A DNA stretch of 64,000 nucleotides from Parapedobacter lycopersici (GTDB taxonomy: Bacteria; Bacteroidota; Bacteroidia; Sphingobacteriales; Sphingobacteriaceae). A program made the position numbers and the translations under genes. The notes beneath the pieces are model-generated. The model had not been told where the DNA came from. It was given only the letters and a program-made list of their open reading frames with translations, and made no database searches. This document shows positions 1 through 9,687 of the stretch, piece by piece; within the stretch, counting starts at the first letter, position 1; every line of letters starts with the position of its first letter. The stretch spans positions 1-64,000 of the forward strand of contig NZ_JAMSLW010000008.1 in the NCBI RefSeq assembly GCF_024643285.1. The letters are read 5' to 3'.

Positions 1-100
1 CCCGACATAGCCCGCCCCGATGCAGCAGATGTTTGTGATGTTCATGCCAGCAAAAATAAAAAAATCCTTAATTTTACCTTGCCAAACAGGAAGAATAGCT

Positions 101-2041
101 TTGATCAAACAGGAAACAGTCGATAAAATACTGGACGCTGCCCGCATCGAGGAGGTGGTAGGTGATTTTGTAGACCTTAAAAAGAGGGGGACATCACTGA
201 TTGGCTTATGTCCGTTCCATAACGAGAAAACGCCATCCTTTAATGTGTCGGTAAGCAAGGGCATATACAAATGTTTCGGTTGCGGCGCCGGGGGGGATTC
301 GGTGCGTTTCGTTATGGAGCACGAAAAGTATTCCTATCCGGAGGCCCTCCGTTACCTCGCGGGGAAGTACCACATTGCTGTCGAGGAAACGGAAAGAACA
401 CCCGAGCAGCTCGCTGCCCAGGACCGGCGGGAGAGCCTGTTTATTGTCACGGGCTGGGCAGGCCGGTTTTTTTCCGGATCGATGTGGGACACGGGGGAAG
501 GCCAGACTGTTGGGCTCAATTATTTCCGGGAGCGCGGCTACCGGGATGACATCATCCGTAAGTTTGAACTGGGTTATTCGCCGGAAGCCTGGACGGCATT
601 GTACGACCAGGCAAAGACGGCGGGTTATAAAGACGAATTTCTGGAGGCGACCGGCCTGGTGATCCGAAAGGATGACGGCGGTGTATATGACCGTTTTCGC
701 GGGCGTGTTATCTTTCCGATCCATAACCTCACCGGCCGGGTCCTCGGTTTTGGCGGCCGTATACTGAAGACCGATAAAAAGGCGGCGAAATACGTCAATT
801 CACCCGAAAGCGAAATCTACCATAAATCGGACGTGCTGTATGGGTTGTACTTTGCGAAAAAGGCCATTGTTGAAGCCGATCACTGCTATTTGGTGGAAGG
901 GTATGCCGATGTTATTTCCATGCACCAGGCAGGTGTTGAAAACGTGGTCGCTTCGTCCGGCACGTCATTGACGACGGGCCAGATCCGGTTGATTTCCCGC
1001 TATACAAGCAATGTGACCATTCTTTATGACGGGGATGCGGCAGGAATTAAGGCCTCGCTGCGTGGTACCGACATGCTGCTGGAAGAGGGGATGAATGTCA
1101 AGGTGCTGCTGTTTCCGGACGGCAATGACCCGGACTCTTATGTGCAGCAATTCGGATCGGCAGCCTTTACCCAATACATCGCCACACACCGGCAGGACTT
1201 CATTGCATATAAAACCCAGGTGTTGCTACGGGATGCCGGGAACGACCCGGTGAGGCGCGCAGAAGTGATTCATGATGTGGTAGCCAGCATTGCACTGATT
1301 CCCGATGCCATTAAGGCCTCGGTGTTCATCCGGGAGTGCAGCACGCTGCTTGATATGGAGGAACGCATTCTCATTGCGGAACTCAATAAAATACGTATTG
1401 GACATGCGAAGAAACGGCCCCGTGAGCCGGCCGCGGAGGAACGCCCCCCTTCGGCTGTATATCCGGAAGCCTTTCCAGCCACGGAGCCGATACCGGATTC
1501 CGGAGTGAATTCCATCCTGCTGCAGGAACGTGAAATTATCCGGATCCTGTTGAATTACGGAAGCCAGCCAGCTGCCTGGGAGGCCGACGGTGACATCCCG
1601 GTTGCCCCGTTGCTGCTGAGCGGGCTGCATGACGTGGTATTTGAAGATCCGGCATGCATGACCATCATCGACACCTATAAAGCGCATATCACGCGGAATG
1701 AGCTTCCGGGCGAGCGGGTGTTTGTCGGCCACGCCGACCGTGCCGTTGCCGACCTGGCTGTCGAGCTGCTGTCCATGAAATACAGCCTCAGCCCCAACTG
1801 GAATGATGAGAAGCGCAAAATATACGTTTCGCACGAGTCAGAACGGCTGGAAGACCTGGTTTATCATGCCATATTCCGCATCAAAAAGAAAAAGGTCGAA
1901 CAACAGCTCGGCCAACTCCGTGAAGCCATGAAAGAAGAAACCGACCCGACGCAGCTTGCGGCACTCATGGGCAACTATCAAAAAATAAAGGAAGTCTCCA
2001 AATTGATTGCTGAAAAACTGGGGACGATCGTGATAAAATAA
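101..2041 (+). CDS. dnaG: DNA primase DnaG
   Basis: Makes RNA primers for lagging-strand replication at the fork, working with the replicative helicase. The protein (646 residues from the start used here) opens with a CHC2 zinc finger at about residues 37-62 (CPFH ... CFGCG). The primase core and TOPRIM domain follow, with VEGYADV and the metal-binding LYDGDAAG at about residues 260-320. The C-terminal third is the helicase-binding region. I chose the TTG at 101 because the family in this phylum begins with a short MI(K/S)QET-type sequence, and the TTG gives exactly that. The open frame reaches back to an ATG at 20, but the extra residues look unrelated to the family. The stop overlaps the yraN start by one base (TAATG). 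Function is certain; the start is fairly sure. Confidence 0.95.
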   Translation: MIKQETVDKILDAARIEEVVGDFVDLKKRGTSLIGLCPFHNEKTPSFNVSVSKGIYKCFGCGAGGDSVRFVMEHEKYSYPEALRYLAGKYHIAVEETERTPEQLAAQDRRESLFIVTGWAGRFFSGSMWDTGEGQTVGLNYFRERGYRDDIIRKFELGYSPEAWTALYDQAKTAGYKDEFLEATGLVIRKDDGGVYDRFRGRVIFPIHNLTGRVLGFGGRILKTDKKAAKYVNSPESEIYHKSDVLYGLYFAKKAIVEADHCYLVEGYADVISMHQAGVENVVASSGTSLTTGQIRLISRYTSNVTILYDGDAAGIKASLRGTDMLLEEGMNVKVLLFPDGNDPDSYVQQFGSAAFTQYIATHRQDFIAYKTQVLLRDAGNDPVRRAEVIHDVVASIALIPDAIKASVFIRECSTLLDMEERILIAELNKIRIGHAKKRPREPAAEERPPSAVYPEAFPATEPIPDSGVNSILLQEREIIRILLNYGSQPAAWEADGDIPVAPLLLSGLHDVVFEDPACMTIIDTYKAHITRNELPGERVFVGHADRAVADLAVELLSMKYSLSPNWNDEKRKIYVSHESERLEDLVYHAIFRIKKKKVEQQLGQLREAMKEETDPTQLAALMGNYQKIKEVSKLIAEKLGTIVIK

Positions 2042-2406
2042 TGCATGGTAACCAGCAAAAGGGCCGTAACGGAGAGGCTATCGCCGTACAGCTGCTCAAG
2101 CAGCGGGGATACGAGGTAATCTGCCTGAACTGGCGGCATAAGCACCTGGAGATTGACATCATTGCCCGTGATGGCGACCACTTGGTATTTGTCGAAGTAA
2201 AAACGCGCCTGAGCAGCAACTTTGGGATGCCGTATGAGGCGGTGGACTGGGTAAAACAGGGCCGGTTAACGCGTGCAGCCGAACGGTACATCCAGGCACA
2301 CCGCCACGAAGGAGAGATTCGTTTTGATGTGGTTTCTGTCCTGTATTCAGCGGACCGCAAATCGTATCGAACCGAGCTGATAAAAGATGCCTTTTGGCCC
2401 GACTAA
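2041..2406 (+). CDS. yraN: YraN/UPF0102 family nuclease-like protein
   Basis: Small 121-residue protein of the UPF0102 (YraN) family, which has a restriction-endonuclease-like fold. The cellular role is not established. The typical features are visible: an N-terminal GRNGEAIAVQLLKQRGYEV helix, then the fold's acidic pair as LEIDIIARD and the EVKTR motif (E-x-K) near residue 58. Its ATG shares one base with the dnaG stop, so the two are translationally coupled. The gene next to it may be transcribed separately, because a promoter box lies immediately after this stop. Confidence 0.9.
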   Translation: MHGNQQKGRNGEAIAVQLLKQRGYEVICLNWRHKHLEIDIIARDGDHLVFVEVKTRLSSNFGMPYEAVDWVKQGRLTRAAERYIQAHRHEGEIRFDVVSVLYSADRKSYRTELIKDAFWPD

Positions 2407-2422
2407 GTGTAAAATATATAGC

Positions 2423-2430
2423 TAAGTTTG
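2423..2430 (+). promoter_or_regulatory. TAnnTTTG promoter box, leaderless start
   Basis: TAAGTTTG is an exact match to the Bacteroidota -7 element. It ends 5 bases before the ATG at 2436, so transcription would begin at or next to the start codon. No convincing -33 TTG sits at the usual distance. Confidence 0.6.
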
Positions 2431-2435
2431 CGAAC

Positions 2436-3476
2436 ATGAATAAATTGATTTATCTCGGGGCGGTACTTGTTGCGCTGGTTGCTTCATGCAATACACAGAA
2501 GAAAACAGCGAAATTCCGCTTCTCGTCGCCCACTGCGGGTACCATGGTGAACGTCGGTGATGTCCTGTCACTTAAACTTGAATTTCCGGACAATCTTTCG
2601 GCCATCGATTCGGTGGTGTATGCGATAGACGACGAAGTGCTTGCCCGCAGGACGGATAGCAGTGTGGTTAGCCTGGAAACGCGGGAAGCCGCCTTCGGGA
2701 ACCGGACGCTCAGTGCCCGGCTTTATCACGATGGCAAGGAACAGGTGGCCTACAGCAATATCGTGGTTGTGCCCCACCCGCCCAAGCGGTATGGCTTCAA
2801 TGTAATCCATGAATACCCACATGATCCCGAGGCATTTACCCAGGGCCTTGAATACGAAAACGGCTATCTTTACGAAAGCACGGGGCTACGCGGAAAATCG
2901 TCGCTGCGTAAGGTGGCTTATCAGACGGGAGAAGTCGTGCAGCGGATTAACCTGGATGATCGGTTTTTCGGTGAGGGGATGACGATCATGGGCGACCGGA
3001 TCGTCCAACTTACATACCTCGAAAAAGTGGGCTTTGTTTATAACAAGCAGACTTTTGCCAAGACCGGCGAATTTGCCTACGGCCAAAGCCCGGAAGGCTG
3101 GGGGCTTTGTTACGATGGCAGCCGGCTTATTAAGTCGGATGGCAGCAGCCGGCTGTACTTTCTGAATGCTGCATCTTTTGCCGAAGAGGGATTCATAGAA
3201 GTATATAACAGCAAAGGCCCTGTAAACAGTATCAATGAACTGGAGTGGATAGACGGAAAGATATACGCCAATATTTACCAGCAGGACATTATTGTAATCA
3301 TTGACCCTGCAAGCGGAGCAGTAGAAGGAGAGATAAACCTGATCGGCATTTATCCGAACAAAGAGGAAATTGACAATGAATTGAATGGCATTGCCTATGA
3401 CCGGAAGGGCGACCGTCTTTTTGTGACCGGCAAAAATTGGAATAAGCTTTACGAAATCGCACTGGTGGAGCGGTAG
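2436..3476 (+). CDS. Glutaminyl-peptide cyclotransferase (glutamine cyclotransferase) lipoprotein
   Basis: Glutamine cyclotransferase family, a beta-propeller enzyme that turns N-terminal glutamine into pyroglutamate. It is probably periplasmic or outer-membrane anchored. From the ATG at 2436 the protein is 346 residues with a lipoprotein signal ending LVASC (Cys18). An Ig-like or spacer segment of about 100 residues comes first. The propeller then starts at FNVIHEYPHDPEAFTQGLEY, which is the family signature, and continues with the FGEGMT and ELNGIAYD segments typical of the group. The frame is open upstream to 2394, but those codons overlap the yraN end and the promoter box, so the internal ATG is preferred. 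It is followed after 7 bases by the potassium transporter, which is probably only a positional link. Confidence 0.85.
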   Translation: MNKLIYLGAVLVALVASCNTQKKTAKFRFSSPTAGTMVNVGDVLSLKLEFPDNLSAIDSVVYAIDDEVLARRTDSSVVSLETREAAFGNRTLSARLYHDGKEQVAYSNIVVVPHPPKRYGFNVIHEYPHDPEAFTQGLEYENGYLYESTGLRGKSSLRKVAYQTGEVVQRINLDDRFFGEGMTIMGDRIVQLTYLEKVGFVYNKQTFAKTGEFAYGQSPEGWGLCYDGSRLIKSDGSSRLYFLNAASFAEEGFIEVYNSKGPVNSINELEWIDGKIYANIYQQDIIVIIDPASGAVEGEINLIGIYPNKEEIDNELNGIAYDRKGDRLFVTGKNWNKLYEIALVER

Positions 3477-3483
3477 CAGATGC

Positions 3484-5262
3484 ATGCTAAACACACTAAA
3501 ATATATTTTTAAATATCGGGGGAAAATAATCGACCGGGCTATGTTGTACAGCAGCCTGGGGTGTGTGTTGGTGGTGTTGTTTCACCTGGGGTACAATACG
3601 GACCAGGTAACCGCCCAGCAGGTGACCACGGTCATCGTCTGGCTGTTTTACGGTCTTTTCGCCCTTGGGTTATTCCGGCTGGTGTTTTCCATGGTGGTGG
3701 CACGGAAAGTCGGCGTGGCCCATTACGGTGGGTTACTGCTGGCTGTTTATTTTCTCGTCGTTGCTTTGGGGCGATCAAATGAACACCCGCTGCTTTCGTT
3801 TCTGCAGCAGGACGAATGGATTTACCTGGGCATTTTTGCGGTATTCCTGACCGAACTGTCAAAAAGCAGCCTGTTTTTCGATAATTTTTACTTTAACCCC
3901 ACGATCCTTTTTGTCATCAGTTTTCTGGTGCTCATTTTAGTGGGAACCTTGCTGCTCATGCTACCCAAAACCACCTGGCAGCAGCCATTGTCTTTTGTTG
4001 ATGCCCTTTTCATGTCGACGAGTGCGGTATGCATCACCGGGTTGTCCACCGTTGACATCGCCACACGGTTTACGGGATTCGGGCATACGGTTATCCTGGT
4101 GCTGATGCAGCTTGGCGCGCTGGGTATCATGACCTTTACCGGTTTTTTCGGCTATTTTTTTGCGGGCGGGTTTTCGTATAAAAACCAGCTCATGTACAGC
4201 GAGTTCTTAGGGCACAATAAGGTAGGTTCGGTGATCAGTACCTTATTGAAGATCATATTTGTTACGCTTATTTTTGAGGCAATCGGCGCAGTTTTTATTT
4301 TCTTTTCCATTGATCCGGCCACGTTTTCGTCGACTGGAGAGCGCATTTTTTTCGCCGTATTCCATGCCGTTTCCGCATTCTGCAACGCCGGGTTTTCCCT
4401 CGCTTCAGGTGGACTTCATCATCCACTGTTCCGTTATAACTACGAGCTGCAGGTGGCCGTGGCCGCGTTGTTTATCGTGGGGGGACTGGGTTTTGGTATC
4501 GTATTCAACATCTATACCTTCGTCAAGCGCTGGATTGTTAATGTTTTTAAACGGGTCATTCACGGGCAGCCTTTTACCTATCGGGCATGGGTGATCAGTT
4601 TTAATACCCGGCTGGTGGTCTGGACCACCCTGGCGTTATTCATTTTCTCGACAATAATGACCTTTATATTGGAGTATGACCATGCACTGGCCGAGCATCC
4701 CTCCCTTTGGGGTAAATGGGTCGCGGCCTTTTTTACGGGTAACAGCGCCCGGACAGCGGGCTTCAATGTAACCGATACCGGCGGACTGTCTTTTCCGATG
4801 CTGCTGATCATGATGTTTCTGATGTGGATCGGGGCCTCACCCGGTTCCACGGGAGGTGGCATCAAGACCACGACATTTTCCGTAGCGGTGCTCAATGTGC
4901 TCAACTTGGCCAGGGGGAAGGATAACCTCGAAATATTCGGCCGCAAGGTGTCCGGTGATTCAGTAAACAAGGCCTTTGCCATTATTTTTCTTTCGTTTTT
5001 TGCTATTGGTCTCACGATTCTTGCCCTGTCGATCACCGACGGGAACCAGGGGCTATGGGCAATAGCCTTTGAAAGTTTTTCGGCCTACGCCACCTGCGGC
5101 CTGAGTGTGGGGATCACTCCACAGCTCAGCGATGCCGGTAAGGTAGTACTGACCTGCTGTATGTTTACGGGTAGGGTGGGCATGCTTACCCTACTGGTTG
5201 CCCTGATCAAAAATACCAAGAACAGAAGTTATGAATATCCGCAGGAGAAAGTCCTGTTTTAA
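3484..5262 (+). CDS. ktrB: TrkH/KtrB family potassium transporter membrane subunit
   Basis: Ion-conducting subunit of a Trk/Ktr potassium uptake system in the inner membrane. The four pore repeats of the superfamily are recognisable: SAVCITGLST, FCNAGFSL, NSARTAGFNVTD and YATCGLSVG, each with the filter glycine. At 592 residues it is longer than typical KtrB (about 450). The excess is an N-terminal hydrophobic block of about 130 residues that looks like several extra membrane helices before the first pore repeat. The regulatory RCK subunit follows 12 bases downstream, so the pair is an operon. Assignment to Ktr rather than Trk rests on the partner having a single RCK unit. Confidence 0.92.
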   Translation: MLNTLKYIFKYRGKIIDRAMLYSSLGCVLVVLFHLGYNTDQVTAQQVTTVIVWLFYGLFALGLFRLVFSMVVARKVGVAHYGGLLLAVYFLVVALGRSNEHPLLSFLQQDEWIYLGIFAVFLTELSKSSLFFDNFYFNPTILFVISFLVLILVGTLLLMLPKTTWQQPLSFVDALFMSTSAVCITGLSTVDIATRFTGFGHTVILVLMQLGALGIMTFTGFFGYFFAGGFSYKNQLMYSEFLGHNKVGSVISTLLKIIFVTLIFEAIGAVFIFFSIDPATFSSTGERIFFAVFHAVSAFCNAGFSLASGGLHHPLFRYNYELQVAVAALFIVGGLGFGIVFNIYTFVKRWIVNVFKRVIHGQPFTYRAWVISFNTRLVVWTTLALFIFSTIMTFILEYDHALAEHPSLWGKWVAAFFTGNSARTAGFNVTDTGGLSFPMLLIMMFLMWIGASPGSTGGGIKTTTFSVAVLNVLNLARGKDNLEIFGRKVSGDSVNKAFAIIFLSFFAIGLTILALSITDGNQGLWAIAFESFSAYATCGLSVGITPQLSDAGKVVLTCCMFTGRVGMLTLLVALIKNTKNRSYEYPQEKVLF

Positions 5263-5274
5263 TCGGTCAATCGT

Positions 5275-5961
5275 ATGAAATACATCGTATTGGGTTTAGG
5301 AAATTTCGGCAAGGCACTCGCCATACGTCTTACTGAACTGGGCCATGAAGTCATTGGCGCAGACAATAAAATGGCGAAGGTTGAACAGCTTAAGGAAAAA
5401 ATTACCCACACAGTATGCATGGACAGTACCGATGTTGACGCTGTAAGTGCCTTGCCGCTTAAGGACGCCCACGCAGTGGTGGTGGCCATCGGCGAGGATG
5501 AAGGCGCTTCGTTGCTGACCACAGCACTGCTGAAACAACTGGGGGTCAAGCGGATTGTAGGGCGGGTTGTGTCCGATCTGCAAAAGACGGTGCTGGAGGC
5601 CATGGACATCGGTGAGTACCTTATGCCGGAGGAGGACGCTGCGGGGCGCTTGGCCATGCGGCTGGACAATATTGACATCGTCGACTCCTTTAAGGTCTCG
5701 GAAAAGTACAGTATTATTGAAACCAAGGTACCCGACAAGTACATCGGGATGAGCCTGCGCGAAGCCAACCTGACCAATAAATACCGGGTTATTGTGCTGA
5801 CCACGCTTAAAATCACGGCAGAAGAGGGCGAAAGCAAGGTGAACGGAGCCAAGGAGGCGACCGGCATTGCCCAGTCCGACACCGTTTTGGCGGCGGGCGA
5901 TATTCTGGTGCTTTTCGGCGAATTGAAGGACATCAATCGACTGATTCAAAAGGGGGAGTGA
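5275..5961 (+). CDS. ktrA: KtrA/TrkA-type RCK regulatory subunit of potassium uptake
   Basis: Cytoplasmic gating subunit for the preceding channel. Residues 1-120 form an RCK_N Rossmann fold with the nucleotide motif GLGNFG at about 7-12 and an acidic residue after the second strand (GADNK). The last 80 residues form an RCK_C (TrkA_C) ligand domain ending ILVLFGELKDINRL. The length of 228 residues fits a single RCK unit, as in KtrA, not the double TrkA. The binding of NAD(H), ATP or ADP that controls gating is known for the family but not shown here. A promoter box for the next gene begins 26 bases after the stop. Confidence 0.93.
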   Translation: MKYIVLGLGNFGKALAIRLTELGHEVIGADNKMAKVEQLKEKITHTVCMDSTDVDAVSALPLKDAHAVVVAIGEDEGASLLTTALLKQLGVKRIVGRVVSDLQKTVLEAMDIGEYLMPEEDAAGRLAMRLDNIDIVDSFKVSEKYSIIETKVPDKYIGMSLREANLTNKYRVIVLTTLKITAEEGESKVNGAKEATGIAQSDTVLAAGDILVLFGELKDINRLIQKGE

Positions 5962-5986
5962 TTGCGTGTATCTCAAATCAAATCGC

Positions 5987-5994
5987 TACTTTTG
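5987..5994 (+). promoter_or_regulatory. TAnnTTTG promoter box upstream of the YfhO-family gene
   Basis: TACTTTTG matches the -7 consensus. A TTG at 5962-5964 is a possible -33 element. The predicted 5' leader to the ATG at 6027 is about 25 bases. This separates the ktr pair from the following three-gene run. Confidence 0.6.
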
Positions 5995-6026
5995 GCACTT
6001 CGTTAATCACAACCAATTGAGGATAC

Positions 6027-8480
6027 ATGAAAACCTGGTTTAACAACAATGCTACCCATCTGGCCGTTATCGGGCTGTTCATCGCGATGAGCTTTCTTTA
6101 TTTTACGCCTGCCTGGCAGGGGAAAGTACTCTTCCAGCATGACGTATTGCAGGCCCAGGCAGGGCAACAGGAAATCCTCACGATCCAGGAGCGGGATGGC
6201 GACATGCCTTTATGGACGAACTCGATGTTCAGCGGCATGCCCTCTTATCAGGTGCTGATCGATCTGCCCAGCAACATCACCACGTATATATTGCGGGGCT
6301 TCAAGTGGGCGTTCCCTCATCCGATTGACGTATTACTATTGTATCTGCTGGGGTCATACCTGTTATTTGGCGTGCTGCGGGTAAAACCCTGGTTGGCGGC
6401 GCTTGGAGCTGTCGCTTTTGCGTTTTCGTCTTATAATTTCATTTATATTGAAGCAGGCCACGCCAATAAAACCTACGCTATCGCATTTATGGCCCCTATT
6501 CTCGCCGGCATCATCCTGGCCTTTCGCGGGCGATACCTGCTGGGCGCAGTAATCCTGGCTTTTGCCATGGCACTTGAGATCCGGGTCAATCACATACAGG
6601 TAACCTACTACCTGTTTCTGGCCGCACTTGTTCTGGTAGGGATGGAACTTTACCGCGCTGTCCGGGAAAAGCGGCTACTGGATTTTGGCCGTGCCCTTGG
6701 ATACCAGGCAGCTGCCGTGGTGCTGGCGCTGGCCGTTAATGCATCGTTGTTATGGCCAACTTACGAGTATAGTAAAGAGTCGATACGCGGGCGGGCAAAC
6801 CTGGCCACGCAAAGCATGGAGCGGTCGGATAATGGGGTCAGCCGCGATTATGCCTATCAGTGGAGCCAGGGCGTGGGAGAAAGCCTGACGTTTTTGGTGC
6901 CTAACGCTTATGGAGGCGGAATGACAACGCACCTGGATGCAGACTCCGAGGTCGGCCGCATACTGATGAACAACGGTATTTCACCGGACGCTGCGGCCAG
7001 CATTCCGGCTTATTGGGGAGAAAAACCCTTTACTTCCGGTCCTTGGTATTTCGGCGCGGGCATCGTCTTCCTTTTTGTACTCGGCGCTGTGATCGTGCGT
7101 GGCCGGTTGAAATGGTGGCTGCTGGGTACTACGCTGCTCGTATTGCTGCTTTCCTTCGGCCGGCATTTCTCCCTGGTTTCGGATATCTTTTTTAACTATT
7201 TCCCACTGTATAATAAATTCCGTGCGGTGGAATCCATTCTAGTGATCGCGGCACTGCTGGTGCCGGTATTGGCTGTCCTGGCCATCAATGAACTTATAAC
7301 GAACGGAAACCAGCAAAAGAACCTGGAGAAGAAGCTACTGTATGTGTTGGGCGGTGTTGGGGGAGTTACGCTGCTGATTGCTGTACTGCCTGGCTTGTTT
7401 TTGAGCTTTAAGGCCACCAATCATCAGGAGGTTATCCAATCGTATGCACAACAACTACAGGACAATACACTTGCCAACGAGCTGGTGGCCGCGCTGGTAA
7501 AAGACCGCGCAGGCCTGGCACAGGCAGATGGGTTCCGCTCACTGCTTGTGATTCTGATCACCTTTGGGCTGGTGTGGCTGCTGGTTAAGCAAAAGCTGAA
7601 AAGTACGACAGCGGTGATTCTGCTTGGTGTGGTCACATTGATCGACTTATGGGGGGTAGACCGGCGGTACCTGAACGCGGCTAACTTTACTGATCGGCTG
7701 CAGCTAAACCGACAGTTCAACGTGGAGCGGGAAGTGGATAGGCTCATCCGGATGGATAAGGATCCGAACTACCGGGTACTCGACCTGACCACCAATCCAT
7801 TCGCCGATGCACGGGCGTCTTATTTCCACAAATCCATCGGTGGGTATCACGCGGCCAAACTGATGCGTTATCAGGAACTGATTGAACGGCAATTTTCATC
7901 GGCAATCAATGAGGATGTGCTGGATATGCTCAACACACGCTACCTGATTACGAGGGACAACCAGGGCAACGAACGGATACAGCGGCGAAGCACGGCTGCG
8001 GGAAATGCCTGGTTTGTCGGGCAGGCTGCCTTTGTGAAAGACAATGAAGCGGAGATGCAGGCAATCAACGGGTTTAACCCGCTTAAGGAGGCATTTATCC
8101 ATGCGGAATTTAAGCCGTTGCTCGATGAAAAGAAACTCACCGCTCCCGCGGAAGCGAACATCAGACTGACGGCTTACCGCCCGGACCACCTCGTTTATGA
8201 GTACACGGCGTCCGATGACGCACTTGCTGTGTTTTCGGAGGTATGGTATGATAAGGGCTGGAAAGCCTATGTAGACGGTAAGGAGCTGCCGATTGTCCGC
8301 GCGAATTACCTGTTACGGGCAGTACAATTACCCGGAGGCAACCATCAGGTTGAATTTAAATTTGAACCGCAGTCTTATTACGCCGGGGAAAGTATTTCAC
8401 TAGCCGCATCGTTATTGCTGGTACTGGGTGCGGGAGGAGCGGTCTGGCTGGAAAGGCGGCGGCGGACAGAACAGGCTTAA
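6027..8480 (+). CDS. YfhO-family polytopic membrane protein
   Basis: An 817-residue protein with many membrane helices through residues 1-540 and a soluble region of about 240 residues before a last C-terminal helix (SLAASLLLVLGAGGAVWL). This layout and motifs such as NSMFSGMPSYQ near the start match the Bacterial membrane protein YfhO family. YfhO-like proteins are distant relatives of GT-C glycosyltransferases, and in Gram-positives they take part in glycosylating cell-wall polymers. In Bacteroidota the substrate is unknown. The soluble part ends in a region (VWYDKGWKAYVDGKELPIVR) seen across YfhO homologues. It heads a run with a sugar epimerase and a sugar permease, which may indicate a carbohydrate theme, but that is inference. 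Confidence 0.85.
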   Translation: MKTWFNNNATHLAVIGLFIAMSFLYFTPAWQGKVLFQHDVLQAQAGQQEILTIQERDGDMPLWTNSMFSGMPSYQVLIDLPSNITTYILRGFKWAFPHPIDVLLLYLLGSYLLFGVLRVKPWLAALGAVAFAFSSYNFIYIEAGHANKTYAIAFMAPILAGIILAFRGRYLLGAVILAFAMALEIRVNHIQVTYYLFLAALVLVGMELYRAVREKRLLDFGRALGYQAAAVVLALAVNASLLWPTYEYSKESIRGRANLATQSMERSDNGVSRDYAYQWSQGVGESLTFLVPNAYGGGMTTHLDADSEVGRILMNNGISPDAAASIPAYWGEKPFTSGPWYFGAGIVFLFVLGAVIVRGRLKWWLLGTTLLVLLLSFGRHFSLVSDIFFNYFPLYNKFRAVESILVIAALLVPVLAVLAINELITNGNQQKNLEKKLLYVLGGVGGVTLLIAVLPGLFLSFKATNHQEVIQSYAQQLQDNTLANELVAALVKDRAGLAQADGFRSLLVILITFGLVWLLVKQKLKSTTAVILLGVVTLIDLWGVDRRYLNAANFTDRLQLNRQFNVEREVDRLIRMDKDPNYRVLDLTTNPFADARASYFHKSIGGYHAAKLMRYQELIERQFSSAINEDVLDMLNTRYLITRDNQGNERIQRRSTAAGNAWFVGQAAFVKDNEAEMQAINGFNPLKEAFIHAEFKPLLDEKKLTAPAEANIRLTAYRPDHLVYEYTASDDALAVFSEVWYDKGWKAYVDGKELPIVRANYLLRAVQLPGGNHQVEFKFEPQSYYAGESISLAASLLLVLGAGGAVWLERRRRTEQA

Positions 8481-8499
8481 CCAACGGAACTAATAAGAC

Positions 8500-9675
8500 A
8501 TGAACAGTAGCGATTACAGCAAAATTTATAAAGCGAGCTTACTCACTGATGTAATGCCTTTCTGGCTGGCCCATTCCAGGGATGAAAAGGGCGGCTATTT
8601 TACCTGTTTGGACCGGCAGGGAAAGGTGTTTGATACGGATAAGTTTATCTGGTTGCAGGGAAGGCAGGTCTGGATGCTGTCTACCTTATACAATCAGGTG
8701 GAACGGCGCCCGGAATGGCTGGAATTTGCCCAGCATGGCGCGGATTTCCTGTTGAAGAACGGTAGAGATGAAACGGGAAATTTTTACTTCGCGCTGAACC
8801 GGGAAGGACGGCCGCTGGTGCAGCCCTATAATATTTTCTCTGATTGTTTTGCGGCAATGGGGCTTGGCGCTCTGTATTCCGCGACAAATGAGGACCAGTA
8901 TGGGGAAATTGCACGGCAGACATTCTTGAATATCATCGCCCGCAGGGATAATACCAAGGGTAAATACAACAAACAATATCCAGGGACACGCGATCTGAAG
9001 GGCTTTTCGCTGCCGATGATATTGAGTAATCTGTCGGTGGAGCTGGAACATATTCTTGATCGCCAGCTGGTGGAAACCCTCATTGATGAGGTGATCCACG
9101 AGGTAATGAATGTGTTTTATCAGCCGGACAGCGGACTGATTCTTGAAAATGTATATGCCGACGGCAGTTTTAGTGATTCGTTCGATGGCCGCCTGGTGAA
9201 TCCGGGCCATGTGCTGGAGGCCATGTGGTTTATGATGGATCTGGCTGTGCGAAGGAATGATCCGGAATTGATCGCCAAAGCAGTTGCCATTGCCCTGCGC
9301 GCACTGGACTTCGGATGGGATACGGAGCACGGCGGCATTTTATATTTTAAGGATATCAAGGGGCATCCGACACAGCAGCTCGAATGGGATCAGAAGCTGT
9401 GGTGGGTACATATCGAGGCCATGATCTGTATGGCTAAGGCTTGGTTGCTGACGGATAACACCCAGTGCCGCGACTGGTTTAACACACTGCATGAATATAC
9501 CTACCGGCATTTTTCCGATCCGGAATACGGAGAGTGGTTTGGCTACCTGAACAGGCGCGGCGAGGTACTTTTACCCCTGAAAGGCGGTAAATGGAAAGGG
9601 TGTTTTCACGTGCCCCGCGGCCTGCTGCAGCTTGGGGATACCATGGATGCCATTTCAGCAAAGCGATCACGCTAA
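8500..9675 (+). CDS. AGE-family sugar 2-epimerase (probable N-acylglucosamine 2-epimerase)
   Basis: 391 residues of the N-acylglucosamine 2-epimerase / cellobiose 2-epimerase superfamily, an (alpha/alpha)6 barrel. Motifs typical of the family appear in order: HSRDEKGGYFTCLDRQG, KFIWLQGRQVWM, a central NPGHVLEAMWF with the catalytic-type histidine, DTEHGGI, and a final FHVPRGLLQL. The FTCLDR and WLQGRQVWM block is closest in my memory to the GlcNAc/ManNAc epimerases rather than cellobiose epimerases, so N-acetylmannosamine-N-acetylglucosamine interconversion is the preferred reaction. The next gene, 12 bases on, is a sugar permease of the FucP type, as in known sialic-acid or amino-sugar loci. 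No neuraminate lyase or kinase is present here. Confidence 0.85.
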   Translation: MNSSDYSKIYKASLLTDVMPFWLAHSRDEKGGYFTCLDRQGKVFDTDKFIWLQGRQVWMLSTLYNQVERRPEWLEFAQHGADFLLKNGRDETGNFYFALNREGRPLVQPYNIFSDCFAAMGLGALYSATNEDQYGEIARQTFLNIIARRDNTKGKYNKQYPGTRDLKGFSLPMILSNLSVELEHILDRQLVETLIDEVIHEVMNVFYQPDSGLILENVYADGSFSDSFDGRLVNPGHVLEAMWFMMDLAVRRNDPELIAKAVAIALRALDFGWDTEHGGILYFKDIKGHPTQQLEWDQKLWWVHIEAMICMAKAWLLTDNTQCRDWFNTLHEYTYRHFSDPEYGEWFGYLNRRGEVLLPLKGGKWKGCFHVPRGLLQLGDTMDAISAKRSR

Positions 9676-9687
9676 TCCGACCCCAGC

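Noticed and set aside
96-103. TAGCTTTG as the dnaG promoter box
   Set aside because: It overlaps the TTG start that gives the family-typical N-terminus, so the match is probably chance. The true promoter is likely further upstream (TACCTTGC at 75-82 or outside the window).
5259-5976. Two long minus-strand frames opposite ktrA
   Set aside because: ktrA is unmistakable in sequence. The antisense frames have no recognisable content.
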